A stretch of DNA of 64,000 nucleotides. Source: Elymus sibiricus. Lineage: Eukaryota > Streptophyta > Magnoliopsida > Poales > Poaceae. The stretch lies in contig CM077671.1 in assembly GCA_039707655.1 (NCBI GenBank), positions 245,829,095 through 245,893,094 on the forward strand, written 5' to 3'. The notes beneath the pieces are model-generated. The model was not told the DNA's origin and did not search any database. It worked only from the letters and a program-made list of their open reading frames with translations. The position numbers and the translations under genes are program-made. Positions 32,359 to 43,640 of this stretch are shown here, in pieces. Numbering within the stretch: position 1 is the first letter of the stretch; each line of letters opens with the position of its first letter.

Positions 32359-34488
32359 ATGTCAAGTGCTGAGGACAGTGAGAACAATTTCCAAGAGCAG
32401 AACATTGTCATGAGTTCAGGCACTAGTCCTGAGTCCAGTTCCTCTTCAGATCCAGGCACTCCCAGTTCTCATGGGTTTCCCAAGGCTGCAACTAGGGCCA
32501 GGAAGAAGCTGAATTCAGATGAGGAGGATTCAGATTTTGTGCCAGAGGAGATTCTTGCTAAGAAGCAAGAGAAAGCTGCCAAGAGAGCTGCTAATGAAGC
32601 TACCTCTTCAAGGAGGACTGTCAGCAAGGTCTATGCTAGCTCTGAGGCTATGAGAGCACCTGAGAGTGCTAGGGCTAAGATGACTGTTGAGCCCCCAAAG
32701 AAATCTATGCCTAAGAAGGCAGGTGATAAGAAGGGAGCTAGGAAGAGGATTATCTATGTCACTGGTAGGCAGACCTCCATGTTTGAGGACCCTGAGGAGG
32801 CTGCTGGTGCTGCTGCTGAGGAGGAGGAAGAACATGTTGAGAAGGCCCCTCCCAAGAAGAAACAAAAGAAGCTTATGTCTGATGCTATGCCAAAGAGTGG
32901 CACATCCAAGAGAACCAAGTCTGCCCCCAAGAAGGCTGCTGCTGAAAATCCCAAGAGGTTATCCAGGCAGATTCCTGCTTCTGAAAAGAACAAGGGAACT
33001 ACCTCCAGAGTTGAGGATGAAGATGCTATGTCAGCTTTGATGAAGCTTAGACCACACCTTCCAGTACACAATGCCAGCTATCCACTTGCTGAAGATATGA
33101 AGAAGAGGAAGGATTCTGGTTTGAGGGCATGGAGAGCTGCTGATCCATATGCCCAAAGGAGGAAAAGAGTTGTGGACTACAGATTCTACACCAAAGAGCA
33201 AAAGGATTTCTATGAAACTGTGCTATTTGACAAGAGTCCAGCTGTGAGTGACATGAGGTATGTGGACTGGAAATTCATCAAGGAGAATGAAGACTATTTT
33301 CCAAGTGTCCAAGACAATTTCCACTACATTGGTTTGGATGAGTTTGTTGGCAGAGAGTTTACTGCTTGGAATGATGAGATGATCATGCAATTCTACTCCA
33401 CTGCACATTTCTATGTAGATGGTAGGATTGTATGGATGACTAAAGGTGCAAGATATGAGTCCACTGTTGATGAATGGGCTGCAATCTTAGGAGTCCCAGA
33501 GGTACAGGATGGTGACTTGGATGTCTACTCAGAATCCAAGGAGAGCCACAATGCTATGGCCAGTATGTACAATGAGATCCCTGCTGCTCATGTGAAGTCT
33601 CACAAGCTAGGATCCATCTACTTTCTCCGGGCTGGCCTTCGTACCATGAACACCATTCTGAGGCATACTTTGATGCCCAAGTCAGGAGATGACAAGATGA
33701 TCCGAGGCTACTCCATCAACATGCTGATCCATCTTGACAGACACACTAGGATTAGAGTCATGGACTTGATTGTTGAGACAGTTAAGAGGGTTGCTGCTGA
33801 TCAGAAGCGCTCTTGCTACTATGCACTCTATATCCAGATGCTTATCAACTCCAAGTTGGAAAAGCACATATTTGCTCTTGACAGGCCCCACTTGCCCCTA
33901 CAGCCAGATCTCGAGGACAACATTGTGGTGATGGATCCAGAATATCCCACATCTACTGCAGCTCAGGCAGAGGCAGAGGCAGCTAGAGCCACTAGTGCTC
34001 AAGTCCCTAGATCCAGGAACGAGCAAATGGATCTGTTGATCTCATCAGTTCAGGGCATGCAGAAGGACATTAAGGACATCTTGAACAATCAGAACAGTCT
34101 TGTCAGGATCTTCGAAAACAGGATCAAGACCCTTAATGATAAGGTGGATGGGTTGACTAAGACAGTCAATGAGCTCAAGAAGGAAGTTGACTCAGTGCCT
34201 CTTCCTCATTCTTCAGATGATGATGATGATGATGATGATGAGGATGGATCACCTCTCAGGCCAGGCACACACTTCACTACTCAGGCCAGATCAGCCACCG
34301 TGCCAGCTCGAGACTTGAGGCCCTCTTCATCAGCTCCTGCCACTGTCACCTCAGCTCCTGCTCCATCAGCTCCAGTTCCTCCAGTTGCCACTCCAACTCC
34401 ATCCATGACATCTGCAGAGATCTTCGCCGACGCTGTTCTCTCGACTCCTTCATCAATAACCGGAGGAGATCAGCCCAAGAACGCTTAG
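32359..34488 (+). CDS. Accessory ORF of element D, plant-transposon-protein-like (709 aa, intact)
   Basis: ATG 32359 opens an uninterrupted 709-codon frame. Residues 1-230 are basic and low complexity, with nuclear-localisation-like runs (PPKKKQKKL, RKRIIYV). Residues of about 270-450 form a globular core (DYRFYTKEQKDFYET, FVGREFTAWNDEMIMQFYST, DEWAAILGVPE) that resembles the 'putative plant transposon protein' domain of Athila-type ORFs. About 555-610 is a coiled coil (FENRIKTLNDKVDGL), followed by a run of Asp and a Pro/Ala/Ser-rich tail. A purifying history is suggested because gag in the same element has a stop while this long frame does not. Function is unknown; DNA or RNA binding with oligomerisation is a guess from composition. 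Confidence 0.75.
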   Translation: MSSAEDSENNFQEQNIVMSSGTSPESSSSSDPGTPSSHGFPKAATRARKKLNSDEEDSDFVPEEILAKKQEKAAKRAANEATSSRRTVSKVYASSEAMRAPESARAKMTVEPPKKSMPKKAGDKKGARKRIIYVTGRQTSMFEDPEEAAGAAAEEEEEHVEKAPPKKKQKKLMSDAMPKSGTSKRTKSAPKKAAAENPKRLSRQIPASEKNKGTTSRVEDEDAMSALMKLRPHLPVHNASYPLAEDMKKRKDSGLRAWRAADPYAQRRKRVVDYRFYTKEQKDFYETVLFDKSPAVSDMRYVDWKFIKENEDYFPSVQDNFHYIGLDEFVGREFTAWNDEMIMQFYSTAHFYVDGRIVWMTKGARYESTVDEWAAILGVPEVQDGDLDVYSESKESHNAMASMYNEIPAAHVKSHKLGSIYFLRAGLRTMNTILRHTLMPKSGDDKMIRGYSINMLIHLDRHTRIRVMDLIVETVKRVAADQKRSCYYALYIQMLINSKLEKHIFALDRPHLPLQPDLEDNIVVMDPEYPTSTAAQAEAEAARATSAQVPRSRNEQMDLLISSVQGMQKDIKDILNNQNSLVRIFENRIKTLNDKVDGLTKTVNELKKEVDSVPLPHSSDDDDDDDDEDGSPLRPGTHFTTQARSATVPARDLRPSSSAPATVTSAPAPSAPVPPVATPTPSMTSAEIFADAVLSTPSSITGGDQPKNA

Positions 34489-34964
34489 ATATATGCCTTT
34501 GAACTTTTTGGTAACTTGTTGCCAAAGGGGGAGAAGTGTATATAGATCTTTAGGCTTCGAGTGAGAGAGCGTTTGGTTTTTATCGCTTTTTCAAAAGACC
34601 ATTTGTTTTTTGATCTTTTGGTTGCTTGTGTTGAACTTATGTGTGTTTTGATCATACACTTAATGTGTGTTGTGCTACTATTTCCTATCATCTTAATGCT
34701 TATGAGATGATCATTATCTTTGTTTGGTTGTGTTGTGCTATGATGTTCATTCTAATTACTCTCGCACACCACCAAGATGTATGTGACATGGAAGAAGTGC
34801 CCCATGTACCTAATCGATTGTGCATTTGCATTCAAACGCAAATTTAAAATAATGCACAAATTTAGGGGGAGCTCTTGCTTATCACATACTTCTCAAAGCG
34901 ACGATTATATTCATTAATTATATCATATGTCGAAGCTTTGATCTATATGTTGTCATCAATTACC

Positions 34965-34978
34965 AAAAAGGGGGAGAT
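34965..34978 (+). other. Polypurine tract of element D
   Basis: AAAAAGGGGGAGAT immediately precedes the 3' LTR start at 34979, as expected for the plus-strand primer. Confidence 0.85.
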
Positions 34979-36485
34979 TGAAAGCACATTTGCTCCCTTG
35001 GTGGTTTTGGTAATTAATAACAACATATAAGTCATTGAACTAATGTTTCCACTAAGTATATTTCAGGAAAAGTTCAATGATAGGGATGGCAAAAGGATTG
35101 TGGAAATACCCCAAGATGCAAGGAAATGGATTGGCAAAGCTTCAAGCAAGAGGACTCTACATTTTACTTTGTGAGAAATCACTTTGAGTCCATAGGAAAG
35201 CCAATACTATTAAAAGGGGGTAAGGTTTTGTTGGTGAACAAAATGCTCACACGTGCACAAGTGATAGTCACCAAAAACACCCACAAGCTCTTCCACAAAA
35301 GTCTGTCCATAGCCAAATATCCAAAATCGGTGCAACCAACACATCCACTCGGTGCCACCGATTCCCATACTCAGACAGACTCAGCCAAACCCAAGCCACT
35401 CCGGTGCAACCGATTCTGCTTCGATGCCACCGAGTTTAGGTTGCCAACTTTTTGTTACGCAAATTCACAATATCGGTACCATCGAGATTGTTGGATCGGC
35501 GTCACCGAGAATGGGCAATCTGACCATTGGTCACCTTATTGGTGCAACCGAGTTTCCTATATCGGTCTCACCGAGATTCAAAAGTTGCCACCTTTTGGTC
35601 ACTTCGGTACCACCGAGATTAACACATCGGTGTCACCGAGTTGGTCATTTTGTGTGTAATGGTTGGATTTTTGGGGATGCCTATATATACCCCTTCACCA
35701 CCACCTACTCGAAAGAGAAGCACTCAGAACTATTCCATACTTGCCCCATCCAGTTTTCTGAGAGAGAGCCACCTACTCATGTGTTGAGGTCAAGATCTTC
35801 CACTCCAACCATATGGATCTTGATTTCTAGCCTCCCCAAGTTGCTTTCCACCAATCCCATCTCTTCCACCAAGCCAAATCTGTGAGAGAGTGATTGTGTG
35901 TTGAGGAGTCTATCATCTTGAAGCACAAGAGCAAGGAGTTCATCATCATTGCCGATCCTATTACCTTTTGGAGGGTGGTGCCTCCTAGATTGGTTAGGTG
36001 TCGCTTGAGAGCCTCCTACTTCGTGTTGTGGAGTTGAACCAAGAAGTTTGTAAGGGCAAGGAGATCGCCCACTTCGTGAAGATCTACCCATAGTGAGGCT
36101 AGTCCTTCGTGGACGGAAGCCGTTATGGAATAGTCAAGGTTGCTACTTCGTGGACCCTTATGGGTGGAGCCCTCCGTGGACTCTCGCGACCGTTACCCTC
36201 CGTGGGTTGAAGACTCCATAAACGTGGATGTACGATAGCACCACCTATCGGAACCATGGGAAAAATCATCGTGTCTATAATTGCGTTTGATCTTCCTACC
36301 CTATCCTTTCTACTCATGCTTGTTGTTACTTTCCGCTGCTATACTCTTAGACATGCATGTGTAGGGTGTACTTGACTTGTTTTGAAATGCTAAAATCTGC
36401 CAACTCTAAAATTTGGTATAGGCAAAACTTTTATTTGGTCAAGTAGTCTAATCACCCCCCCTCTAGACATACTTTCGGTCCTACA
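34979..36485 (+). repeat. 3' LTR of element D (1507 bp)
   Basis: Same start, end and internal layout as the 5' LTR, with about 23 substitutions and a one-base difference in a C run. Some of the palindromic 13-bp words are mutated here. It is followed by the TSD CTAGT at 36486-36490. Confidence 0.95.
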
Positions 36486-36640
36486 CTAGTACAGATCCAT
36501 CCATCGCACGTGGTTAAAAATCTATATCACACACGGAGATGCAGACGTTCCTGTTGCGATGGTGTGTGATAGGGGGCACGACAGAAAAAATAAGTGAAAT
36601 AAATGAAACTGAATATGAAACATACTCAATGAAGGACATT

Positions 36641-39201
36641 TTTTGATAAAGGGCATTTTTATTGACTCAAAATATAGCATCGAGTGGATACAAAGCATAT
36701 TGAGCAACACCCAGCCTCTGCATAGCTAAGATGTACACAACCAACTAACTGAACCGTCTGATAAAAAATATAAAAATGACAAGTTGGGAACTGTAAATCC
36801 ATATGAGACCGAAACTATGCCTATGTTGAAGAAGTAGGTGGACCGATCCGAAGATTATGCTGCCATCCATGTTGGTAAAAACCTCCCTGGCCACCCGCTC
36901 CAACCGCATACACACCGCCTTGAACAACGATTGGTACTCCGTTCGATGCAGCGTAGACCACATATGAAGACAGTGCGTACAACGGTAAATAACCTACATT
37001 GGAGAAGATATTTTCCACTAAAAACACAATCATTTCTACATAGCCAAAGCGACCATAGTAAGGCAGACGCTCCCACCCGTATTAGCGTACTAAACATATT
37101 TGGTATTCCGTCAAGCCAGTGACCATATATATTGGCAACACTTGTAGGCAGATACAAATTGGACGCTATTTGGATGACTGACCATGTAGAACGCGCAAAC
37201 TTGCATTGGAAGAAGAGGTGTTTGATTGTCTCATCTTGAGTACAAAAGCTACATTTTTTGCTTCCTTGCCAGTTGCGTCGAGCGAGATTGTCTTTAGTTA
37301 GCACAACTCCTCTTAGAAGATACCACATGAAGATCTTAACTTTTAATGGCACCTTAGATTTCCATATTAGTTTATTATTATTCACTGGAAACTCTGAGTG
37401 CGATAATGCCCGATACATCGAATCGACTGTGAAGGACCCAGATGTAGTTAGATTCTAGTAAAACACATCCCGTCCTTGTGTCAAGTTAATCGAATCCAAA
37501 CGGGATAGAAGATGTTGCCATGACACAAGGTGGGGGCCAATCAAATACCTCCTAAATGATACATTTGGCGGGGAGGAGCTGAGCACATTTTCAAGAGTAT
37601 CATTTTTATCGCGGACAATGCGGTAGAAGGCTGGATACTGTTCTTGGAGAGTGGCGTTTCCTAGCCACTTGTCCTCCCAGAAACGTATCTCAGAACTGTC
37701 CTTTATCACGAAAGATCCGAAGCGGAAAAGATGTTTCTTTACAGCCATCAGACCAGCCCAAAAATGTGAGTCACTAGGCTTCCAATATGCCTGGGACACC
37801 GCTTTTTGGCCTAGATACTTGTTGCGCAACAAAGTTTGCCAAACACCATCCTCAGTAAGTAGCTTGAATAGCCATTTACTAAGTAAGGCATCATTCTTGA
37901 CCTGGAGATCATGAATACCTAAACCTCCCTGGTCTTTCGGTCGGCAAACTACGCTCCATTTGGTTAGCCTATATTTTTTTCTTTTCATTTTCTCCTTGCC
38001 AAAAGAATATGGATCTGAAGTAATCCAGTCTTTGCAAAAACCCTTTCGGAAGTTGAAAAAATGAGAGCATGTAGAGAACCATGTTTGTAAGAACAGAATT
38101 GATCAGAACCAGTCGTCCTCCAACAGAGAGCAACTTGCCTTTCCAACTGCTCAACTGTTTCTCCAATCACTCTTCAACATGTTTCCACTCTGCATTAGTG
38201 AGACGCCAATAGTGAATCGGGATTCTCAAATATTTAATCGGGAATTGGCCTTGTGCACAACCAAACAAGTCAGCATATTGTGCAGCCGCCTCCTTGGCTT
38301 CCCCAAAACAGAACAATTCACTTTTATGGAAGTTAATTTTCAAATCTGACATTTGCTCAAAAGCTGAAAGCAAGAGATTCAGATTTTTAGCTTTATCTAG
38401 GTCATGTTCCATAAATAAAATTGTATCATCGCATATTGTAAGATATAGAGTCCACCATCCACAAGATGTGGCACTACTCCTGCAATTTGGCCGTCCTGTT
38501 TGGCGCGTTCGATCAAGGTAGCCAACATGTCAACAACAATGTTTAATAATATTGGAGACATTGAGTCACCCTGACATAATCCTTTTTTCGTCTGGAAGTA
38601 ATGGCCTACGTCATCATTGACTTTGATAACCACACTACCTCTAGAAGTGAAATTTTGGATCCACTCGCGCCATTTATGGGAGAAACCTTTCATTCTCAGG
38701 GTTTGTTGGAGAAACGACCATTTGACTTTATCATATGCCTATTCAAAGTCGATCTTTAATAATTCCCCACTCATGTTCTTTCGATGCATCTCGTGAACAG
38801 TTTCATGAAGAATAACTACTCCATCGAGTATATTTCTTCCTTGCATGAAAGTCGTTTGGGATGGCCGAACAACATGGTCAGCAACTGCGTTGAGCCTATT
38901 AGTTGCCACTTTGGTGAAGATTTTGAAGCTGACATTAAGGTGGCAGATTGGTCTATATTGTTGTATCCACTCAGCCTCTTTAGTCTTTGGCAACAAAACA
39001 ATCTCACCAAAATTAAGCCTGGATAGGTCAAGCTGGCCAGCATGAAGAAAAATGAATAACTCCATCAGATCAGATTTAATGACATCCCAAAAGTTCTAAT
39101 AGAACTCTGCGGGGAAGCCATCAGGACCTGGAGCTTTGTTATGTTCCATTTGGAACACTGCAGCTCGCACCTCCTCTTCAGAGAAAGGTGTTGTCAGGGT
39201 A
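36641..39201 (-). mobile_element. 5'-truncated LINE (L1-type) with TSD
   Basis: The element is 2561 bp on the minus strand. Its A-rich 3' end lies at 36641 (T run on the plus strand). The TSD TCAATGAAGGACATT flanks it at 36626-36640 and 39202-39216. The retained part covers the end of the reverse transcriptase and the C-terminal domain; endonuclease and ORF1 are missing, as in most truncated L1 copies. Confidence 0.88.
36855..39201 (-). pseudogene. LINE reverse transcriptase and zf-RVT remnant
   Basis: Minus-strand segments read in order: HNKAPGPDGFPAEFY (start of the RT palm), PKTKEAEWIQQYRPI, SQTTFMQGRNILDG, GLCQGDSMSPILL, a broken YADD region (ILQYAMIQF where LQYADDT is expected), LKINFHKSELFCFG, RRPKDQGGLGI-type text (CRPKDQGGLGIHDL), WEDKWLG and finally a zf-RVT-type domain (WKSKVPLKVKIFMW, CSFCTQDETIKHLFFQC). 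Several frameshifts and stops make it non-functional. In a live L1 this protein would copy element RNA at the target site. Confidence 0.9.
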
Positions 39202-39819
39202 TCAATGAAGGACATTTTAACCTCGGCGAAGTGTAAGCCGAGTGTTCCACCCGGCTTCGTTTTGATTGGCTTAGGCTTGTAAGCTGAGTGTGATAGGGGA
39301 ACCCATCTCACACGATAAGCTCATAGCAAACTTGTGATGGGATGAGCAATCATACATATTTAGCCTGACGAGTACGTGTGAAATAGGTCATACATCACAC
39401 ACAATTATTATGTAGGAATCATCTGTGTTCCTGTACCCCATCACACCCGCATGGAGAAGCACTATCATGTGTTTTATTCATCGCACACGATTTTGTTGTA
39501 GGGAACATGTGTGTTGGTTTGTCCATCGCACACCATGTCCTATGTCACGATCGTGTGTGTTGGTTCGTTCGTCGCACACGTTGTCTATGTCAGAATCGCA
39601 TGTGTTGTATGTGTTCTTTGCACACTCGAATATACACAACTCTGTGAAATGCAATGAACAGAATAGCAGGTTTATTTGCTCAATATTTAATTGTTCCTAT
39701 AAGCAAATTCCCATTTAATATCCAACAAATGTTCACTATATCCAACACATAACACATTTCATATCTAACAAATGCCCACCACAATTTCATATAATTGACA
39801 TAATAGTACCAAAGTACAC

Positions 39820-41327
39820 TGATGACCCACAAGTATAGGGGATCAATCGTAGTCCTTTTGATAAGTAAGAGTGTCGAACCCAACGAGGATCAGAAGGAAA
39901 TGACAAGTGGTTTTCAGCAAGGTATTCTCTGCAAGTGCTGTAAGTAACAATAGTCGATAGTTTTGTAGCAAGATAATTTGTAAAAAGTAACGAGTGACAA
40001 TAGTAACAAAGGTGCAGCAAGGTAGCCCAATACTTTTTATAGCAAAGTATAGGCCTAGAAGTATTCTTATATTAAGCAAGTGCTCCCGAGGACACATGTG
40101 AATTTCTGTCTAGTCATGTTCATCATGTTGAGTTGATTCGTGTTTGCTACTTTTATAATTTGATATGTGGGTGGACCAGTGCTAAGGTGCTGTTCTTACT
40201 TGAACTAACAACCTACTTATGATTACCCCCTCTCGCAAGCATCCAGAACTACGAAAGAAGAATTAAGATAAATCTAACCATAGCATGAAACATGTGGATC
40301 CAAATCAGCCGCTTATGAAGCAATGCATAAACTGGGGTTTAAGCTTCTGTCACTCTAGCAACCCATCATCTACTTGTTACTCCACAATGACTTCCCTTAG
40401 GCCCATAACATGGTGAAGTGTCATGTAGTCAATGTTCACATGACACCACTAAGAGAAGTAACAACATACATATCATCAAAATATCGAACGAATACCAACT
40501 TCACATGATTACTTATAACAAGACTTCTCCCATGTCCTCAGGAACAATAGTAAATACTCACACCTCATCAACATGTTCAAGATAAGAGGTGTAATAATAA
40601 TGATTAAGGATCTGAACATAATATCTTCCACCAAGTAATCCAACAAGCATCAACTACAAGATGTAATGAACACAACCAGTAACCCACAGGTACCAATCTA
40701 AGGTTTTGAGACAAAGATTGAATACAAGAGATGAACTAGGGTTGGAGATGAGATGGTGTTGGTGAAGATGTTGACGAGGATTGGTCCTCCCACAAAGGAG
40801 GAAGCGTTGGTGATGACGATGGCTTCGATCTCCCCCTCCCAGAGAGGAATTTCCCCGGCAGAATCTGACTGCCGAAGTGCAAAAGGGCCTCTGCCCAAGT
40901 TTCCGCCTCGAGACGGCGGCACTTTGTCCCAAAAGGTTGATTATGATTTTTTTCTAGGGTAAAACACACCATATAGGAGAAGAGGGACGTCGGGAGGCCA
41001 GTAGGGGCTCCATAAGTCATCGGGGCGCAGCCGGGGGGCACCCTGTTGGCTTGTGGCCAGCAGGTGGCCCCCCTCTGGTATATTTTTGGCCCAAAAATTC
41101 TTAAATATTCCATAAAAATTCTCCGTGAAGTTTCAGGTCATTTGGAGTCTGGTGATTTTTCTGCCTTTTCCTCGGTTTTCAATCCAGAATTCCAGTTTCC
41201 CGATATTTCCCTCTTTGTGATGTACCTTGCATATTGAGAGAAAAAGAGCATAAGAATTGTATGATAATAGGGAATAATGAACAAGAATAACATAAATATC
41301 AAATCATGATGCACAATGGACGTATCA
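39820..41327 (-). repeat. 3' LTR of element E (1508 bp)
   Basis: The minus strand begins TGATACGTCCATTGTGC at 41327 and ends GTGGGTCATCA at 39820. It matches the interrupted 5' LTR and the element G LTR (1517 bp) along its length. Confidence 0.9.
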
Positions 41328-42903
41328 ACTCCCCCAAGCTTAGACCTCGCTTCTCCTCAAGCTAAAGCCGAGCTCGAGAATAATGACCACATGATTTGAG
41401 AGAGAGAGAAGTCGATAAAATAGAATATGGACATGAATGCATCATGAATTTTAACATAGCAGCAAATTTTTCATCATATAGGTTCTCATAAACAAGTAAC
41501 AATCTAATGACAAATGAAGTGGTATGAAGCATATAATTCATTGGAAACCGACAAACAATGACATTAGTCATTAAAATAATCATAACTGTCATAGTCAACA
41601 GAAGAGTCTATGTAAGAGCTTTCGTCTCTAGCAAGTTCACATACTCAACTATCATGTAGCCTTCGATCATTGCTGACACTCATTGAATATTTTTGGAGCT
41701 AATGTATCCGTCGGACACAAAGGAAGATGGAAGCTTTATTATCGACATCCAACTGATTTACCTCAAGGATAATGTCAACAATAATGAGTTATGATCACCT
41801 ACATTCAACTGGATATATTTGTTTGGATCTTTCCTCAACACATAATGCTTACCGACTAGGGAGTTGGTAGGTAGAAATAAGGAAGAATATTGATGATTCT
41901 TGCACAAAAACAAACTTTTGTAAGAATGAAAAGATAGGCTCTTCGTAGAGGGAAGCAGAGGTTTGTCATGCGCTTTTATTTGTTTAGGATGTGCAATCTC
42001 TTAATGCAAAGGAACATCACTTTATATTGCCCCTTGTGATAGTGAACTTTATTATGCACTCTGTCGCTTTTATTTCTTTGCTATCACAATATCGTACAAA
42101 GCTTATTTTCCCTTACAATAAAGGATCATACATATTCATAGGGGATTTTTATTGCTTTATGCACCGATGACAACTTACTTGAAGGATCTTGTTGAATCCA
42201 TAGGTATGTATGGTGGACTCTTGTGGCATGAAACCGGGTTTAAAGGGTTATGGATGCACAAGTAGTATTTCTACTTAGTGCGAAAAAGTTTTGGCTAGCA
42301 AAAGATCTAAGGCAAGCATAACATGTTGAGGGATCCAAAAAAATATAACTTCTATGCAAATGTAAATCATCATGATCATTACGTTGTCTTCCATGTCCAA
42401 CATCGACACTCGATCATTATATAATATTTGATGGGGGCTCACAATCATAAAACGTGTCCAAGATAGTATATTTATATGTAAGTCTCCTCTTCTCTATCAT
42501 ACTTTTGCATAGATTATATCAATTACTAATTCTATGTTTGTTGGTTTTCAACACCTTTTATTACTTATACCTATTTTCTATGTGAAGTTATTACCCCTCA
42601 TGAGATAAGCATATGATCTTTCCTATTCTTTTTAGTGCCATGCTATGATGATTGGTGCAAGAGAGTAAATCACACGGACTCAAGTTATCTTTATTATATA
42701 ACTCTCATACTCGGTTACAAGGATAGGTAGATCTCAAAGCAAAATCCTAAGCAAAGCAAATCTGAAACTTTATTTCTCAAAATCATGAAAAACTAAAGAT
42801 CGAACTAAAATAGGTAATGGTGGTAAAGGTGATGGTGATACGATACCGGGGCATCTCCCCCAAGCTTGGAACAAGCCAAAGGGTGATGCCCATACCCATG
42901 TGC
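41328..42903 (-). other. Noncoding 3' region and polypurine tract of element E
   Basis: CTAAGCTTGGGGGAGT on the minus strand (41328-41343) is the polypurine tract. Just upstream, GCTT GAGGAG AAGC (41349-41362) is a weak version of the AGGA-loop hairpin seen in A and F. Around 42210-42290 the minus strand carries TACTACTTGTGCATCCA and GAGTCCACCATAC, the module shared with A and F. No coding sequence is supported. Confidence 0.65.
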
Positions 42904-43306
42904 TCAAGCGTCTTCCTTGGGTGATGGTGGTGGTGATGAAGAAGTGGTACCCTTCTTCTTCAGCTTACACATGAGGATGAAGTTTGCCTCTCTTAAGTCA
43001 TTGTTTTCTTGCTCGAGCTTCAATATATTTTTGCATAGGGCTGCCTTGCTTTCCCGCAGAAAACGAGAAGGGACAAATTGGATCTTATATTTGTTTACTC
43101 CGTTAGGGAGACTTGACTTCTTGAGTTCCACGTGCATATCTCCAGGCTGAGGTAGTGGATCTTCATCTTCATATGAACTGGCATCTGGACCGGCATCCTC
43201 TGTCTCCTCCAAATCGATATCTTCCTAGGGATAAATAACCCCAAAGATCTTTGGATATGCCACATAGTGAGACATAGCTCTCTCCATCTGAATATTGAGA
43301 CGACAT
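42904..43306 (-). pseudogene. Accessory ORF of element E, downstream of integrase
   Basis: The minus-strand ATG at 43306 (MSSQYSDGES) opens a frame that shifts within about 20 codons into a second frame ending at 42904 (ETEDAGPDASSYEDEDPLPQ, FVPSRFLRESKAALCKNILK, LEQENNDLREANFILMCKLK). The second half is a likely coiled coil with a Ser/Pro-rich end. One stop and one frameshift inactivate it. It is not RT, integrase or a recognisable envelope (no signal peptide or membrane segment). It lies directly behind the LTR-like segment at 43360-43640. Confidence 0.6.
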
Positions 43307-43359
43307 ATTCTCAGATCTGCCAGAAAAACAGCTCGACACAAGAACAGAGGAGAAACTCG

Positions 43360-43640
43360 CGATGCGGTGGTCAAAACATATGGGAGTATATATAATGATT
43401 TTTTCTAGGTCAGAATACGTGCTCGGGAAGAAATCGGAGTCCGGGAAGTACACGAGGGCTCCACAAGCCATCAGGGCGCACCCTAGGGGGGGCTATTGGC
43501 TTGTGCCTCCCTCGTGGGTCCCCCTGACTCCTTTTTATTTTTTGAATTTTTCTAAAATACCAAAACCAACAGAAATTATTTTTTTGGAATTTTTGGAGTC
43601 GGTTTACTTATCGTACCACATACCTACCCCGTTTTTAGAT
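43360..43640 (-). promoter_or_regulatory. Internal LTR-like promoter segment of element E
   Basis: Read on the minus strand this segment runs from AT-rich sequence through a GCGCCCTGATGGCTTGTGG block into CCTAGAAAAAATCATTATAT and a TATATATA box (plus-strand about 43386-43396), then a leader and the accessory ATG. The E LTR has the same order: TGCGCCCCGATGACTTATGG, then CCTAGAAAAAAATCATAATC. I infer a diverged copy of the LTR promoter region. Confidence 0.55.

Larger units (their letters stand above)
26912..36485 (+). mobile_element. Element D: complete copia-type LTR retrotransposon without pol
   Basis: The LTRs (26912-28419 and 34979-36485) are nearly the same length and flanked by a perfect 5-bp TSD CTAGT (26907-26911 and 36486-36490). 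A tRNA-iMet primer-binding site, a UBN2-type gag with one CCHC knuckle and a polypurine tract are present, but no protease, integrase or reverse transcriptase. In place of pol it holds a separate unit with its own promoter-like region and an intact 709-aa ORF (32359-34488). By hand I count about 23 substitutions between the LTRs (about 1.5%), which suggests an age near 0.6 million years. It is non-autonomous and relatively young. Confidence 0.93.
36491..39814 (+). mobile_element. CACTA-like transposon sequence (interrupted by a LINE)
   Basis: After the split terminus, 36491-36640 and 39219-39620 carry many copies of short words such as CATCGCAC, ATCACACACG and GGTGTGTGAT in both orientations, like the subterminal repeats of CACTA elements. 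The LINE at 36641-39201 sits between them. From 39620 to 39814 the sequence is AT-rich and unremarkable, then element E begins. I find no transposase frame, so this would be a non-autonomous derivative. Confidence 0.5.

Noticed and set aside
39096..39311. A 71-codon minus-strand frame that looks like the N-terminal part of a LINE RT with extra upstream sequence
   Set aside because: The LINE TSD ends at 39216, so only the part below 39202 is LINE; the rest is CACTA-like flank read by chance.
42904..43306. Envelope gene after integrase in element E
   Set aside because: No signal peptide, transmembrane segment or cysteine pattern; the predicted product is acidic with a coiled coil.
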